DNA of 64,000 nucleotides from Gemmiger formicilis (GCF_018784445.1 NZ_WQOH01000004.1:491848-555847); one strand, 5' to 3'; counted from the first letter of the stretch, positions 1-8,242 are shown. Numbers and translations: made by a program. The notes: generated by a model from the letters alone, not told the origin.

Positions 1-1232
1 GCACATTCCTTGATGGCAGATTTCCGCAGATCACCGACTTCGCGGTTCTGTATTGCTTCCTTCTGTGCCAAAGCAAGAAACTGAGTAAGGGCATGGAAGA
101 CAACCTTCTCAATATCCATTTCCGGAAAGCTCCTGCCAACCGGACAGTCTGTGTTTCCGTTGTTGACCGAGTGAATGCACTGGAAGTATCGAATGCCAGC
201 CTTGTTCTTTCGGCGTGTCATAGCACGTTTACAGTTACCGCAGCGGACGAGTCCCTTGAGCGGATAGTCATGCTGCTTGCGCGTGGGATTCCGTCCTCCG
301 CCTCGAATGACCTTCTGAGCAAGCTCAAAGTCTTCCTTGCTGATAATAGCTTCATGCGTTCCTTCTACGATAATCGGCTCATTGACAACACGCTTTTTTG
401 AGCCGACACCGCAGGACTTCATTTTGCGGCTGACCAGTGTTCCGGTGTAAACAAGGTTCTTGAGAATGTTATAGACCATCACGGTTTCCCAACTGATTTT
501 CTCGCTCATGTTACTGAACTTCTTCTTGTCGGGATGCTTGCTCTTGAAGTATTGCCCCGGCGTCGGGATGCCTTCATCATTCAGGCTGCGGGCGATCTGA
601 GAGGTGTTGCTGCCTTCCAGCGCCTCGCGGAAAATACGACGGATCACATCAGCCGCCTCCGGGTCTACGGCAAGTTTGTTCCGAATGGTGGGATGCAGGA
701 CGTAGCCGTATGGGGCGTAGCCACCGACATACTTGCCCTGCTTCATCATCTGGATTTTTGCCGATGTGGTCTTTACGGAAAGGTCTTTGCTGTATGCGGC
801 GTAGATGATGCTGCGCATAACCACTTCCAGACCGCCCGTTGTGCCTTTGTAATCGTCGCTGTCATAGCCGTCGTTGATGGAAATAAAGCGGACGCCCATG
901 AATGGAAAAGTGCATTCCAGATAGTTTCCCGTTTCAATGTAGTCACGAGAAAAGCGGGAAAAGTCTTTGACGCAGATCAGATCGATTTCGCCGCGCTTGA
1001 CCTTCTCCATCATCTGCGTGAACTGAGGACGGTGAAAGTTCGTGCCGGTATAACCGTCATCCGCAAACTCAGACCGCTGACAGTGAGACAACTCCGGATG
1101 ATTGTCGAGAAAGCGATTGATGAGCATACGCTGGTTGCCGATGCTGTCACTTTCCGCCTTGCTGCCATAGCCGGTATCTTCATCAGCCATTGAGAGGCGG
1201 ATGTAGATGCCGATGTTGTATTCCTTGCTCAT
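1..1232 (-). CDS. Large serine recombinase A, partial (3' end outside window)
   Basis: Reading leftward from the ATG at 1232, one open frame of about 410 codons runs off the window edge. It begins with a serine recombinase catalytic domain (Y-I-R-L-S, nucleophile Ser14; then DDGYTG and a DFSRFSRDY stretch), followed by the recombinase domain and a zinc-ribbon-like CGNC pair. Enzymes of this family cut and rejoin DNA at attachment sites to integrate or excise elements. The start codon directly abuts the stop of recombinase B (TAA at 1235-1233), so translation is probably coupled. The C-terminal part lies beyond base 1. Family assignment is firm; the DNA target is unknown. Confidence 0.93.
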   Translation of the reverse strand, partial: MSKEYNIGIYIRLSMADEDTGYGSKAESDSIGNQRMLINRFLDNHPELSHCQRSEFADDGYTGTNFHRPQFTQMMEKVKRGEIDLICVKDFSRFSRDYIETGNYLECTFPFMGVRFISINDGYDSDDYKGTTGGLEVVMRSIIYAAYSKDLSVKTTSAKIQMMKQGKYVGGYAPYGYVLHPTIRNKLAVDPEAADVIRRIFREALEGSNTSQIARSLNDEGIPTPGQYFKSKHPDKKKFSNMSEKISWETVMVYNILKNLVYTGTLVSRKMKSCGVGSKKRVVNEPIIVEGTHEAIISKEDFELAQKVIRGGGRNPTRKQHDYPLKGLVRCGNCKRAMTRRKNKAGIRYFQCIHSVNNGNTDCPVGRSFPEMDIEKVVFHALTQFLALAQKEAIQNREVGDLRKSAIKEC

Positions 1233-2939
1233 TTACATCGCCTCCTGTACTTCCTTGATACTCTGAACGGTCAGAGCGTAAATATCGCCGTATTTCATGA
1301 CCAGCTCGATTGAGCCGTCCTCATGGACTTTCACAAGCTCTACGGACTCGTCAACTAACTCCTGAGAGAGTTTTGCTGCGCCGCTGGCAGATTTCATCAG
1401 CGTGAGCCACTTATTGTCCTCGGACATTGCCTCGGCAAACTTTACCTTCCGCTGAACCGCTTCATCCAACCGCCGTGAAAGATCGACATACTGCTCATCG
1501 TAGGCTTTCTTGGCAAAGGCGTATTCCTCTTCATCGAGAACGCCTTCCGTGAAGTCCTCATAGAGACGGGTACGCTTCTTGGAAATACCGCTGAGTTTCA
1601 GATTCAGGCTTGTAATGAGCGCATTCTGCTGATCTCGGATGCTGCGTTCACCTTCGCTGTTTCTCAGTTTGGCAAGCAGCTTGTCGTAATTGAGAGCCGC
1701 CTTGACTTGAAGCTGAATCGCCGCAAGCACATCGGCTTCGAGTTTGTCCTGCCGCGTATAGTGTGGCGTACAGAGATTGCCGCGCTTGACGGATGAACTG
1801 CACTCATAGAAGGCGTACCATGCGCCGTCCTTGCGCTTGTCAACGCGCTTGCGATGGAAGTAGAGCTTTTTGCCGCAGTCTGCGCAGACGATTTTGCCTT
1901 CAAAGAGATTGATCAGCGTAGCGCGGATTTCTTCCGTGCGCTCCATCTTCTCAACCCTTGTCCTTGCAGCAGCGTTCCGCATTTCTCGTACCTTCTGGAA
2001 GTCCTCACGGGAGATAATCGCCTCGTGAGTATTGGGAAAAACAATCCATTCCTCACGGTCAATGTGCTGATTCTTGACGCCCTTGTAGATGGCGTTCAGC
2101 GTCCGTCCGAGAACGGTATCTCCGACGTAATGGGGATTATCCAGAATGGTAGTCAGTGAAGACTTGTTCCAAATCTTCTTTGCCGTAGCATTGCCTGTGC
2201 GGACGCCGACCTGATACTTCTGAAACTCCGGATTGGGCGCGTTCATTGCATCAAGCCGGTCTGCAATCGCAGGAAGGGACAGTCCTTCAATTTTCCATTG
2301 GAAAATCTTCCGGACAATCGGTGCGGTTTCTTCATCGAAAACCATATTGCTGTGTTCTTCATCCCAGCGATAACCATACGGGAGATTGCGCTTCTTGAAC
2401 TCTCCACTTTCCATCTGTGCTTTGAGCGCAGTAGAAACCTTGCGGGAGATGTCCTTCGAGTAAAGGGTGTTGATCATGTTTTGCAGAGGGATAATGAGGC
2501 TTTCGCCGGAGCCGTCCGTATCAAAGTTGTCGTAGTTCTCTTTGATGGCGATAAACCGAAGCCCGATCTGCGGAAAGACCCGTTCCAGATAGGTTCCAGC
2601 CTCGATGTAGTCACGCCCGAACCGGCTGAGATCACGAACTACAAGGCACTTGATCCTGCCGGTGCGGATGTCGTTCATCAGCCGGTTGAACTCCGGTCTA
2701 TCAAAAACCGTTCCTGTTCGTCCGTTGTCCACATAGGTATCTATCAGATTCAGGTAGGGACGCTCTGCAATGTAGGACTTGCAAATCTCAATCTGATTTG
2801 CGATGACATCCACCTTTTCGGACTTGCCGCTGTTTTCAACGGAAAGACGGGCATAGATGGCTGTTGAGAAGACCTCGGAAGAAACAGATTCGATAACCGG
2901 CTCTTCGACTGCAATTTGCTTTCTGCTTTTTCTTGCCAT
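1233..2939 (-). CDS. Large serine recombinase B
   Basis: A 568-residue large serine recombinase. The resolvase-type domain has the nucleophile at Ser33 in YARLS, followed by DNGRTG and RDLSRFGRDY. The central recombinase domain carries a zinc ribbon (CADC near residue 350, then a later pair of cysteines) and a C-terminal coiled-coil-like region rich in Glu and Lys. It is the middle of three recombinases of one family but clearly diverged from its neighbours. It starts 15 bases after recombinase C stops and its TAA touches the ATG of recombinase A. The three may act as a set, as ccr-type or multi-recombinase elements do (inference). Confidence 0.94.
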   Translation of the reverse strand: MARKSRKQIAVEEPVIESVSSEVFSTAIYARLSVENSGKSEKVDVIANQIEICKSYIAERPYLNLIDTYVDNGRTGTVFDRPEFNRLMNDIRTGRIKCLVVRDLSRFGRDYIEAGTYLERVFPQIGLRFIAIKENYDNFDTDGSGESLIIPLQNMINTLYSKDISRKVSTALKAQMESGEFKKRNLPYGYRWDEEHSNMVFDEETAPIVRKIFQWKIEGLSLPAIADRLDAMNAPNPEFQKYQVGVRTGNATAKKIWNKSSLTTILDNPHYVGDTVLGRTLNAIYKGVKNQHIDREEWIVFPNTHEAIISREDFQKVREMRNAAARTRVEKMERTEEIRATLINLFEGKIVCADCGKKLYFHRKRVDKRKDGAWYAFYECSSSVKRGNLCTPHYTRQDKLEADVLAAIQLQVKAALNYDKLLAKLRNSEGERSIRDQQNALITSLNLKLSGISKKRTRLYEDFTEGVLDEEEYAFAKKAYDEQYVDLSRRLDEAVQRKVKFAEAMSEDNKWLTLMKSASGAAKLSQELVDESVELVKVHEDGSIELVMKYGDIYALTVQSIKEVQEAM

Positions 2940-2954
2940 TTGCTCATCCCTCCT

Positions 2955-4589
2955 TTATACGGCAATATCCAGTTCATCGGCATAGCCGAGAACGTATTCA
3001 ATCGTCTGCTGGTATTCGTCCCTGTATTTGAAGACGATTTCGATTGCATGGTTTTCGTGAATCAGAATGCGGTCAACAAGGGACATCAGCACACGGCGGT
3101 TCAGTTCTTCGACGTTTTCATACTGCTTGAAAAGCGTTACCCAGTTCCGTTCGGTCGTGCCGGTTGTCACCGTCTGCTTCATTTCTTTTTTGACCCGCAG
3201 AAGTGCCTCCTGTTTGTCCTCAATGATTTTGGTGTAGCTGCTGCGGAACTCGAAGTATTCCGATTTATCAATGACGCCGCCGATGAAGTTCTCGTAAAGC
3301 CCCAGCTTGAGCTTTTGGTACCGTTCAATCTCTTCCTCGATTTTGGCGATCTGAGCTTCGTAATTGAAAGCCTTACGGCTCTGAGACGGAAGCCGTTCTA
3401 TCATCGCAAGCGCGTGTTCCAGATTGATGACAAGCTCGATCTGGTCATGAATGGCACGGAAGACCTTCTCTTCAACCTCTTTTGCGGCGATGCTGTGCGG
3501 GCTGCACGTCCGGGTGTGCTTATTGGTGGAGCAGACGTAGTAGATATACTTTTTCGTCTTCGACGGGACGGTCTTGCGGATCATTGGCTGCTGACAGTCT
3601 CCGCAGAACAGGAAGCCGGAAAACAGATGCGCTTCGTCCTGATCGGGCGAACAGCGCATATCCCGCTGCATCATGACCTTGACTGCCATGAAGTCCTCGT
3701 AGGACACAAGAGCTTCATGCGCATTTTCTACCTTGACCCACTCGGATTCATCCTTGCTTTTCACAACGCGGACTTTGTAGTTGGGAGTGCCGCGCTTGCC
3801 TTGCGCCAGAACGCCGATATAAACCTCGTTGGTGAGAATACGCTGGACGGCTTTGTATGTCCATTTTGCGGTATCGCCGGTTTTGAAGACGGTATCGAAC
3901 TTTACACCGGCGGAATGCTTGTATTCCATTGGGGACAGGACGCCCATCTGGTTCAGACGCTTTGCAATGCGCCCAATGGAGAAGCCGTCCTTGTACATGG
4001 AAAAGATCATCTGCACATATTCGCTGACCGCTTCATCCACGATGAGCTGGTTTTTGTTCTCCGGCGATTTCATGTAGCCGTAAGGGGCGAACGAACCGAC
4101 GAACTCACCGCTCTTCTGCTTGACTTCCAGACTGCTTCGGATTTTCATGGAGATGTCCTTGCAGTAAGAATCGTTAATCAAGTTTTTGAACGGGATAACA
4201 AAGGAGTCGGATTGCGGATCACCGGTCAGACTGTCATACGCATCATTGATTGCGATGAAGCGTATGCCGAGCTGCGGGAATATCTTCTCAATGTAACGTC
4301 CGCCGTCGATGTAGTTTCTTGAGAAGCGGCTGAGATCCTTGACTACAATGCAGTCAAGCGCACCCTTGCGGATTGCCTCTTCCAGCTTTTTGAACTGAGG
4401 ACGATTGAAGGAAACGCCGCTGTAACCGTCATCCACAAACGGCTCACAGACAAGCTCCAAATCCTCATGTCTTGCGATATAGTCCTCGCAGATGGCTCTC
4501 TGGCTGGCGATGGAGTTGCTTTCTACTTTGTCTCCATCCTCACGGGACAGACGGCAGTAGATCGCCGTGCGGTAAACCTTGTCTGGCAT
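2955..4589 (-). CDS. Large serine recombinase C
   Basis: A 544-residue large serine recombinase, first gene of the three-recombinase operon. The nucleophile is Ser15 in IYCRLS; DDGYSG, KDLSRFSRNY and IRFIAINDAYDS are typical of the TnpX/TndX-like group. A zinc ribbon (CGDC and later cysteines) is followed by a long helical segment and a C-terminal DUF4368-like region (DRILIHENHAIEIVFKYRDE). Its leader is about 150 bases long and preceded by a good promoter at 4740-4768. An AACGGAGG-type ribosome site lies just before the ATG. It probably performs or assists site-specific integration and excision; which recombinase is primary cannot be told. Confidence 0.94.
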   Translation of the reverse strand: MPDKVYRTAIYCRLSREDGDKVESNSIASQRAICEDYIARHEDLELVCEPFVDDGYSGVSFNRPQFKKLEEAIRKGALDCIVVKDLSRFSRNYIDGGRYIEKIFPQLGIRFIAINDAYDSLTGDPQSDSFVIPFKNLINDSYCKDISMKIRSSLEVKQKSGEFVGSFAPYGYMKSPENKNQLIVDEAVSEYVQMIFSMYKDGFSIGRIAKRLNQMGVLSPMEYKHSAGVKFDTVFKTGDTAKWTYKAVQRILTNEVYIGVLAQGKRGTPNYKVRVVKSKDESEWVKVENAHEALVSYEDFMAVKVMMQRDMRCSPDQDEAHLFSGFLFCGDCQQPMIRKTVPSKTKKYIYYVCSTNKHTRTCSPHSIAAKEVEEKVFRAIHDQIELVINLEHALAMIERLPSQSRKAFNYEAQIAKIEEEIERYQKLKLGLYENFIGGVIDKSEYFEFRSSYTKIIEDKQEALLRVKKEMKQTVTTGTTERNWVTLFKQYENVEELNRRVLMSLVDRILIHENHAIEIVFKYRDEYQQTIEYVLGYADELDIAV

Positions 4590-4739
4590 AAAAATAACCT
4601 CCGTTTTTCTGTTTGGTGTGGTACATCAAATCAGAAAGACGAAGGCTTGCTTCAACTCTTATGAAGAGGAACACGAAAACGCCACATGACCATCAAGGCA
4701 AGCGGCTTAATCCGTATTCTTCTTTTTTTGACCGATTAA

Positions 4740-4768
4740 ATTATACCACAGGCTCAATCGCTTGTCCA
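4740..4768 (-). promoter_or_regulatory. Promoter of the recombinase operon
   Basis: On the minus strand TGGACA (4768-4763) and TATAAT (4745-4740) are 17 bases apart, a near-consensus vegetative promoter. It reads toward the three recombinases and leaves an untranslated leader of about 150 bases before the ATG at 4589. That leader contains a GCTTGC/GCAAGC inverted pair that could fold. Confidence 0.7.
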
Positions 4769-4803
4769 TAGAACCGGGCGAAAAGATTCAGACTGTTCAT
4801 AAA

Positions 4804-5046
4804 TCAAAGACCTCTCAGATAGTGTTCCAGACAATCTTCCATTGTCGTATCCGTCTCGGTGAAGCTGATCTTCACCACAGTTTTTCCGTCCAGATAACAA
4901 TAGGGATTTCTGATCTGCTTAATGAACTCCCTCAGCCTGTCCTCTCGCGGTGCCGCAGGATCAAGCCGGATGCTGCTTCTCTGAACGAGTGTGCTTCGGT
5001 CAACCGTTTTCGGGCTGACATTTTTCATTGTTTCAATGCCCATCAT
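4804..5046 (-). CDS. Small conserved mobile-element protein (DUF6870-like)
   Basis: An 80-residue protein with an acidic and aromatic pattern (IKQIRNPYCYLDGKTVVKIS and a C-terminal LEDCLEHYL-type helix). I recognise the pattern as that of the small DUF6870-like proteins found beside recombinases in clostridial elements; no biochemical function is known to me. It has a GGAGGTGCTTAGAATATG context, so the ATG at 5046 has a strong ribosome site. It lies between the structured stretch to its right and the recombinase promoter to its left. A role in excision control (like Xis) is possible by position only. Confidence 0.6.
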   Translation of the reverse strand: MMGIETMKNVSPKTVDRSTLVQRSSIRLDPAAPREDRLREFIKQIRNPYCYLDGKTVVKISFTETDTTMEDCLEHYLRGL

Positions 5047-5513
5047 ATTCTAAGCACCTCCTGTTTCGTGAAAATATTCAGGACAAAAGGATATGGCAGA
5101 GCATCTTGTGAAGATACCCTGCCACATAGTTTTCATCCTGAAACTATATAGTAAGTTTCTTTTGGGTTTGTTTCATTGTCCGGCATATTTGCAGCACGCG
5201 CCCCTGCCAGAAGAACTTTGCAGTTCCGGGAATGCTGCGGACTACCAATGGTCAATCGGTATCATGGGACTCTCACCCCTCCGAGGATCGCTCCGAGCCG
5301 CCCATTCAAAGAAAAGACGGAAGTATCATTATACCCGGCATCTGCATCGTCGCAAGCAGCCGCACCACACGACTGTTATAGCTCTCCGGAGGTCGCTCAC
5401 TCCCTTTCGGGAGGTCTTGGCGTCGGAAGCTGTGTTGCTTCGCAGAAGCGGAAAGATCCGCAGCACTGAACTATTCAGTTTTCAAGGAGCAGTGAAGTGG
5501 TCTGATTGACCCT
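5047..5513 (-). other. Structured non-coding stretch upstream of DUF6870-like gene
   Basis: About 470 bases with no convincing gene on either strand. Read on the minus strand it holds several short hairpins: ACTGAA/TTCAGT with a 3-base loop (5465-5479), CTCCC-GAAA-GGGAG with a GNRA-type loop near 5400-5415, and a GGGGTGAGAGTCCC segment near 5270. A frame of 97 codons exists on the plus strand but has no ribosome site and overlaps these hairpins. Possibly a long untranslated leader, attenuator or structured RNA for the DUF6870/recombinase genes. Confidence 0.45.
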
Positions 5514-5556
5514 TTCACTTTACAACGGACATCTTTTTGCCGTTTGTTGAGTACCG
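5514..5556 (-). promoter_or_regulatory. Conserved 43-bp motif, copy A
   Basis: On the minus strand, CGGTACTCAACAAAC (5556-5542), a 10-base spacer, then TGTCCGTTGTAAAGTGAA (5531-5514). The same two blocks with the same spacing occur on the plus strand at 17992-18034, upstream of the mob genes. Copy A begins directly after the sigma-like gene and points toward the DUF6870 and recombinase genes. The two-block form resembles a -35/-10 arrangement or a paired binding site; which it is remains unproven. Confidence 0.6.
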
Positions 5557-5557
5557 C

Positions 5558-6040
5558 TCAAAAAATTCTTTGAAATTTTTTCTGCACCGCTGCTTTGAGG
5601 TCAAATGCAGCTCTGATGCCGATGCCTTTCCTTCGGGCAAACTCTCGAAGAGTCAGTCCTTCACGGGTCATCGCAAGATACAATTCGCGCTGCTTCTCGG
5701 TCAGAATGGAAAGAAGCTCCTTCTCTTTGAGGGCGGTAATCAGTTCCTCCATGCAGTCGCGGGAGTCTGCCAGCCATGCAGCGGACTTCACATCGTCCTC
5801 CGGCATAGCGTCAAGGGACAGCACGGTATCAGAAATTTTCTCTGCGCCGTCCTCATCCTCAGAGGTGTTGTCAGAGCCATACGAGCGTCTGATCCGCTTT
5901 TCCTCTGCGCGAAGGATTCTCATAACCTTGCGGTCAACCTCGGAAACTTCGCCGGTTCGTTTCACGCGCACCATGCACTTGCCGTCCTCCGTAGTCCAGA
6001 GGTCGTAATCGAACGCGATAGGGGTCTTAGGGATTTTCAT
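5558..6040 (-). CDS. Sigma-70 region 4-like regulatory protein
   Basis: A 160-residue acidic protein. The C-terminal third (LTEKQRELYLAMTREGLTLR followed by EFARRKGIG) is a helix-turn-helix of the sigma-70 region 4 type; no region 2 is visible, so it is a sigma-like or antiterminator-like factor, comparable in position to the sigma-like orf7 protein of Tn916-type elements. The N-terminal half (residues 1-60) carries the motif RVKRTGEVSEVDRKVM seen in such proteins. It ends just before motif copy A. Inference: it may act on the 43-bp motif that precedes both the recombinase and mob genes. Promoter specificity cannot be read from the sequence. Confidence 0.75.
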   Translation of the reverse strand: MKIPKTPIAFDYDLWTTEDGKCMVRVKRTGEVSEVDRKVMRILRAEEKRIRRSYGSDNTSEDEDGAEKISDTVLSLDAMPEDDVKSAAWLADSRDCMEELITALKEKELLSILTEKQRELYLAMTREGLTLREFARRKGIGIRAAFDLKAAVQKKFQRIF

Positions 6041-6094
6041 TGTTCATCCTTTCCGCTGCGCGGGAGCAGCGGGAAGGGTGAAGACAGAAAAAGA

Positions 6095-6162
6095 GCCGCA
6101 TGACGGTGAGGTTTGAATCCCATGCCGATAAAACAGAGCAATTAAACTCTGTCTCATGCGGC
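6095..6162 (-). promoter_or_regulatory. Nested hairpin between regulatory genes
   Basis: GCCGCATGA (6095-6103) pairs perfectly with TCATGCGGC (6154-6162), and inside it ACAGAG (6133-6138) pairs with CTCTGT (6147-6152). It lies in the 208-base gap between the zinc-ribbon gene and the sigma-like gene. There is no U-tract directly after either strand of the stem, so it is not a standard terminator. A leader attenuator for the sigma-like gene or a protein-binding RNA is possible. Confidence 0.55.
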
Positions 6163-6248
6163 ATTAGGATGACTTCACCTATCAGGCGGCTCCACAGCTC
6201 AGCTATGACATATATTTTATTTTAGAACAGAGGCTTGTCCTCCGGTTT

Positions 6249-6491
6249 TTACTTGGTACGCGGTCGCAGTCTTCTCATATTCAGCACATCAAAGACTGTG
6301 ATCCGCCCGCATTTCTTGCACTTGGATTCTACATGACCTCTCGTGTCCTCGTAGACAGCAATGGCATTATGCTGACAATAGGGACATTTCAGGTATCGGG
6401 GCTTTTGCTGGGAAATGGCAACTCTTGCCCTGCGGATTTTTTCGATCAGCTCCGGCGTCGGTTCCTGAACCCGAATGGATGCTCTCTTCAT
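6249..6491 (-). CDS. Small zinc-ribbon protein
   Basis: An 80-residue protein with two CxxC pairs (CPYC and CKKC) about 23 residues apart, a zinc ribbon resembling the small Com-like regulators of phages. The basic N-terminus (KRASIRV, KIRRARV) suggests nucleic acid binding. The ATG at 6491 overlaps the preceding stop in TAATG and has GGAGG seven bases upstream, so it is preferred over the GTG at 6497. It is the third gene of the operon that starts from the promoter at 7662-7690. Its exact role is unknown. Confidence 0.7.
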   Translation of the reverse strand: MKRASIRVQEPTPELIEKIRRARVAISQQKPRYLKCPYCQHNAIAVYEDTRGHVESKCKKCGRITVFDVLNMRRLRPRTK

Positions 6492-7219
6492 TACCACACC
6501 TCCAATGGGTCAACATACTCACTGAATGGACGATCTACCATGTAGCCGAGCTGACGAAGGCGGATAGACGCCGTTGTCTTGGAGACACCGAACAACCGGC
6601 AGAAAAGGCGCAGCGTTAAGTGATCACCATACGAATACCTCCCCTCGTAATTGATCAGCGGCGTTTCTGCAAACCGACGCATTGCCAGGTCAACCTCTTT
6701 TTGAGGAAGCAGGATCGCCGCGCCCAAGACATTTGCTTGCCACTCGTTCCAGTCCTCGCGGGTTTTCAGCTCTCGCGGCGTATAGGCTGTCCGTGCGGAA
6801 TATTTCATTTCGCAGGAAGCCTTTACCTCTTCCGATTCCAGTTGGAAGAGAATCTGATGGGCGCACTCGTGGGCAAGGGTAAATCTGCGCTTGGCGCAGA
6901 GCCGCTGCACGTTGCCGGATCGAATGAAGCTCTCGTCCAAGATGACCTGATTACGCTTCAAAGCCAGTGTGCGCGTAATACCAAGTTCCGTGATCTTGTA
7001 CTCAGTGTCGGCATAGGCAGTGACACCGCAGATGCTTCCATCCGGCGAGAGACGGGCGAATGATACGCGAAGACCGAGATAATTCTTTGCAAACTGATCA
7101 ATGGGTGTTGGCAAAGCTGATCGGTCGGGCTTGTCCGCCTCATCCCCGAAAAAGAACCGATTGAAGTCCTTTGTTGTTGAGGCTGCAATTTCTTCAAGTT
7201 GGCGCTGGGATAAAATCAT
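6491..7219 (-). CDS. ImmA/IrrE-type zinc metallopeptidase
   Basis: A 242-residue protein with the zincin motif HECAH at residues 117-121, followed by a conserved EWQANVLGAAILLP helix, as in ImmA/IrrE proteases that cleave repressors. The C-terminal region (LRLFCRLFGVSKTTASIRLR) looks like a helix-turn-helix, so the protein may combine protease and DNA binding. The frame is open further upstream, but the ATG at 7219 overlaps the stop of the previous gene in an ATGA, which marks the true start. It is cotranscribed with the DUF6504-like and zinc-ribbon genes and lies opposite the XRE/ImmA pair at 7.7-8.8 kb, a likely partner in the same switch. Confidence 0.82.
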   Translation of the reverse strand: MILSQRQLEEIAASTTKDFNRFFFGDEADKPDRSALPTPIDQFAKNYLGLRVSFARLSPDGSICGVTAYADTEYKITELGITRTLALKRNQVILDESFIRSGNVQRLCAKRRFTLAHECAHQILFQLESEEVKASCEMKYSARTAYTPRELKTREDWNEWQANVLGAAILLPQKEVDLAMRRFAETPLINYEGRYSYGDHLTLRLFCRLFGVSKTTASIRLRQLGYMVDRPFSEYVDPLEVW

Positions 7220-7476
7220 GAGCAGTTGTCCTCCTTTGCTTCGACAAACCACTTGTCTCCTTCGTGAAAAAGAAATGACTCCTTTCCGCGAATCTGAACT
7301 GTGTAACGGATGCCTCCGCCCCCAACCTTCTTGGATGTGGCGCGGCATTTGTAAAGAATCTGGTCGATTTGAAAGATTACACCGTTGTCCCACCAGATAA
7401 GGCGAGGGAGGATTGCCCCCTCCTTGTCCACATCCAGCGTAACCGAGACGTATGCTTTTCTGTACTGTGTAGCCAT
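7216..7476 (-). CDS. DUF6504-like small protein
   Basis: An 86-residue protein. The pattern VTLDVDKEGAILPRLIWWDN, FQIDQI and the GGGGIRYTV...LFHEGDKWFVE end resembles the small DUF6504-like proteins often found with Y-family polymerase genes. Here the polymerase (14626) lies 7 kb away on the other strand. The frame stays open to 7593, but the ATG at 7476 fits the family length; its ribosome site (AGGAG) is rather far away. First gene of the minus-strand operon. Function is unknown. Confidence 0.6.
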   Translation of the reverse strand: MATQYRKAYVSVTLDVDKEGAILPRLIWWDNGVIFQIDQILYKCRATSKKVGGGGIRYTVQIRGKESFLFHEGDKWFVEAKEDNCS

Positions 7477-7591
7477 TTCTGTTTTTCTCACTCCTGTTCC
7501 CTCATACCGGTGTATGCCGGTACGGATGATCTTCGGCAGCATAAATGCCTGTCCATTTGAACTGCTCAAAAGATGTAACTTTTTCGTGTAC

Positions 7592-7655
7592 AACTACTCA
7601 TGCCCCTTGACAGGATGAGCAATTCAGGATATACTATGAGTAGTTGGATTGCTCA
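7592..7655. promoter_or_regulatory. Interleaved operator dyads of the divergent switch
   Basis: Two perfect inverted repeats interlock: AACTACTCAT (7592-7601) with ATGAGTAGTT (7636-7645), and TGAGCAAT (7616-7623) with ATTGCTCA (7648-7655). All four half-sites fit TGAG-Y-A-R-T. They surround the -35 and -10 of the plus-strand promoter and lie just downstream of the minus-strand promoter. This is a natural binding region for the XRE repressor encoded at 7746 (inference). Confidence 0.75.
7607..7635 (+). promoter_or_regulatory. Promoter toward the XRE repressor
   Basis: TTGACA (7607-7612) and TATACT (7630-7635) are separated by exactly 17 bases, a near-perfect vegetative promoter reading right. 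The leader to the ATG at 7746 is about 100 bases. Operator half-sites lie inside the spacer and over the -10, so repressor binding should block this promoter (autoregulation, inferred). Confidence 0.85.
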
Positions 7656-7661
7656 GTCATT

Positions 7662-7690
7662 ATTATACGCACTTCAAGTGCCTTTGTCAA
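7662..7690 (-). promoter_or_regulatory. Consensus promoter toward the left arm
   Basis: On the minus strand TTGACA (7690-7685) and TATAAT (7667-7662) are 17 bases apart, a perfect consensus. It reads toward the DUF6504-like, ImmA-like and zinc-ribbon genes, and perhaps on to the sigma-like and recombinase genes. Operators at 7592-7655 lie just downstream of its start point, a roadblock position. Confidence 0.88.
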
Positions 7691-7745
7691 TAGACTTGCG
7701 CAATTTGATGTCGCAAACTTTTTGTGAACAGGAGTGATTACCAAA

Positions 7746-8174
7746 ATGACGTTTGGAGAGAAATTCAAGGCTGAACGGGAGAAGCGGAAGCTGACCCAGC
7801 AGGAAGTAGCCGATGCACTAGGGATCAACAGGCGTATGATTACCCGGTACGAGAACGGCATTTCCTTTCCCCGTACCAAGGACGCTTACAGAAAAATCGC
7901 GGAATACTTCAAGGTGGATGTGAACTATCTGCTGACCGAGGACGAAGAGTTTGTGGTTCAGGCATCCGAGCAGTACGGCTCCCGTGGCATGAAACAGGCA
8001 AAGGACCTGATTGAAGGGATGTCCGGTTTGTTTGCGGGCGGTACGCTGTCCGAGCAGGACAAGGATGCGGTGATGAAGGCGTTGCAGGATATATATTGGG
8101 AATCCAAAGCCCGGAATGTTGAGAAATACACGCCGAAGAAATACAAGAAGACCGGTACGGACGCAGAGGAATAA
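7746..8174 (+). CDS. XRE-family repressor (ImmR-like)
   Basis: A 142-residue regulator. Residues 3-60 form a classic Cro/CI helix-turn-helix (FKAEREKRKLTQQEVADALG, then RMITRYENGISFP), followed by a linker and a helical C-terminal region that probably dimerises. The ATG at 7746 is placed after AGGAG; a GTG 12 bases upstream overlaps the ribosome site. Its next neighbour is an ImmA-type peptidase, as in the ImmR-ImmA switch of ICEBs1, where the peptidase cleaves the repressor to induce excision. Promoter and operators lie directly upstream, which suggests autoregulation. Confidence 0.88.
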   Translation: MTFGEKFKAEREKRKLTQQEVADALGINRRMITRYENGISFPRTKDAYRKIAEYFKVDVNYLLTEDEEFVVQASEQYGSRGMKQAKDLIEGMSGLFAGGTLSEQDKDAVMKALQDIYWESKARNVEKYTPKKYKKTGTDAEE

Positions 8175-8242
8175 CTGTCTACGTCTCGGTTTCTTGACGG
8201 ATTTACTTTGACTGTTTTCAACATGAAAGGGGTGAAGGTCCC

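Noticed and set aside
5176..5469. 97-codon plus-strand frame in the structured stretch
   Set aside because: No ribosome site, overlaps several hairpins, and the composition is not protein-like.
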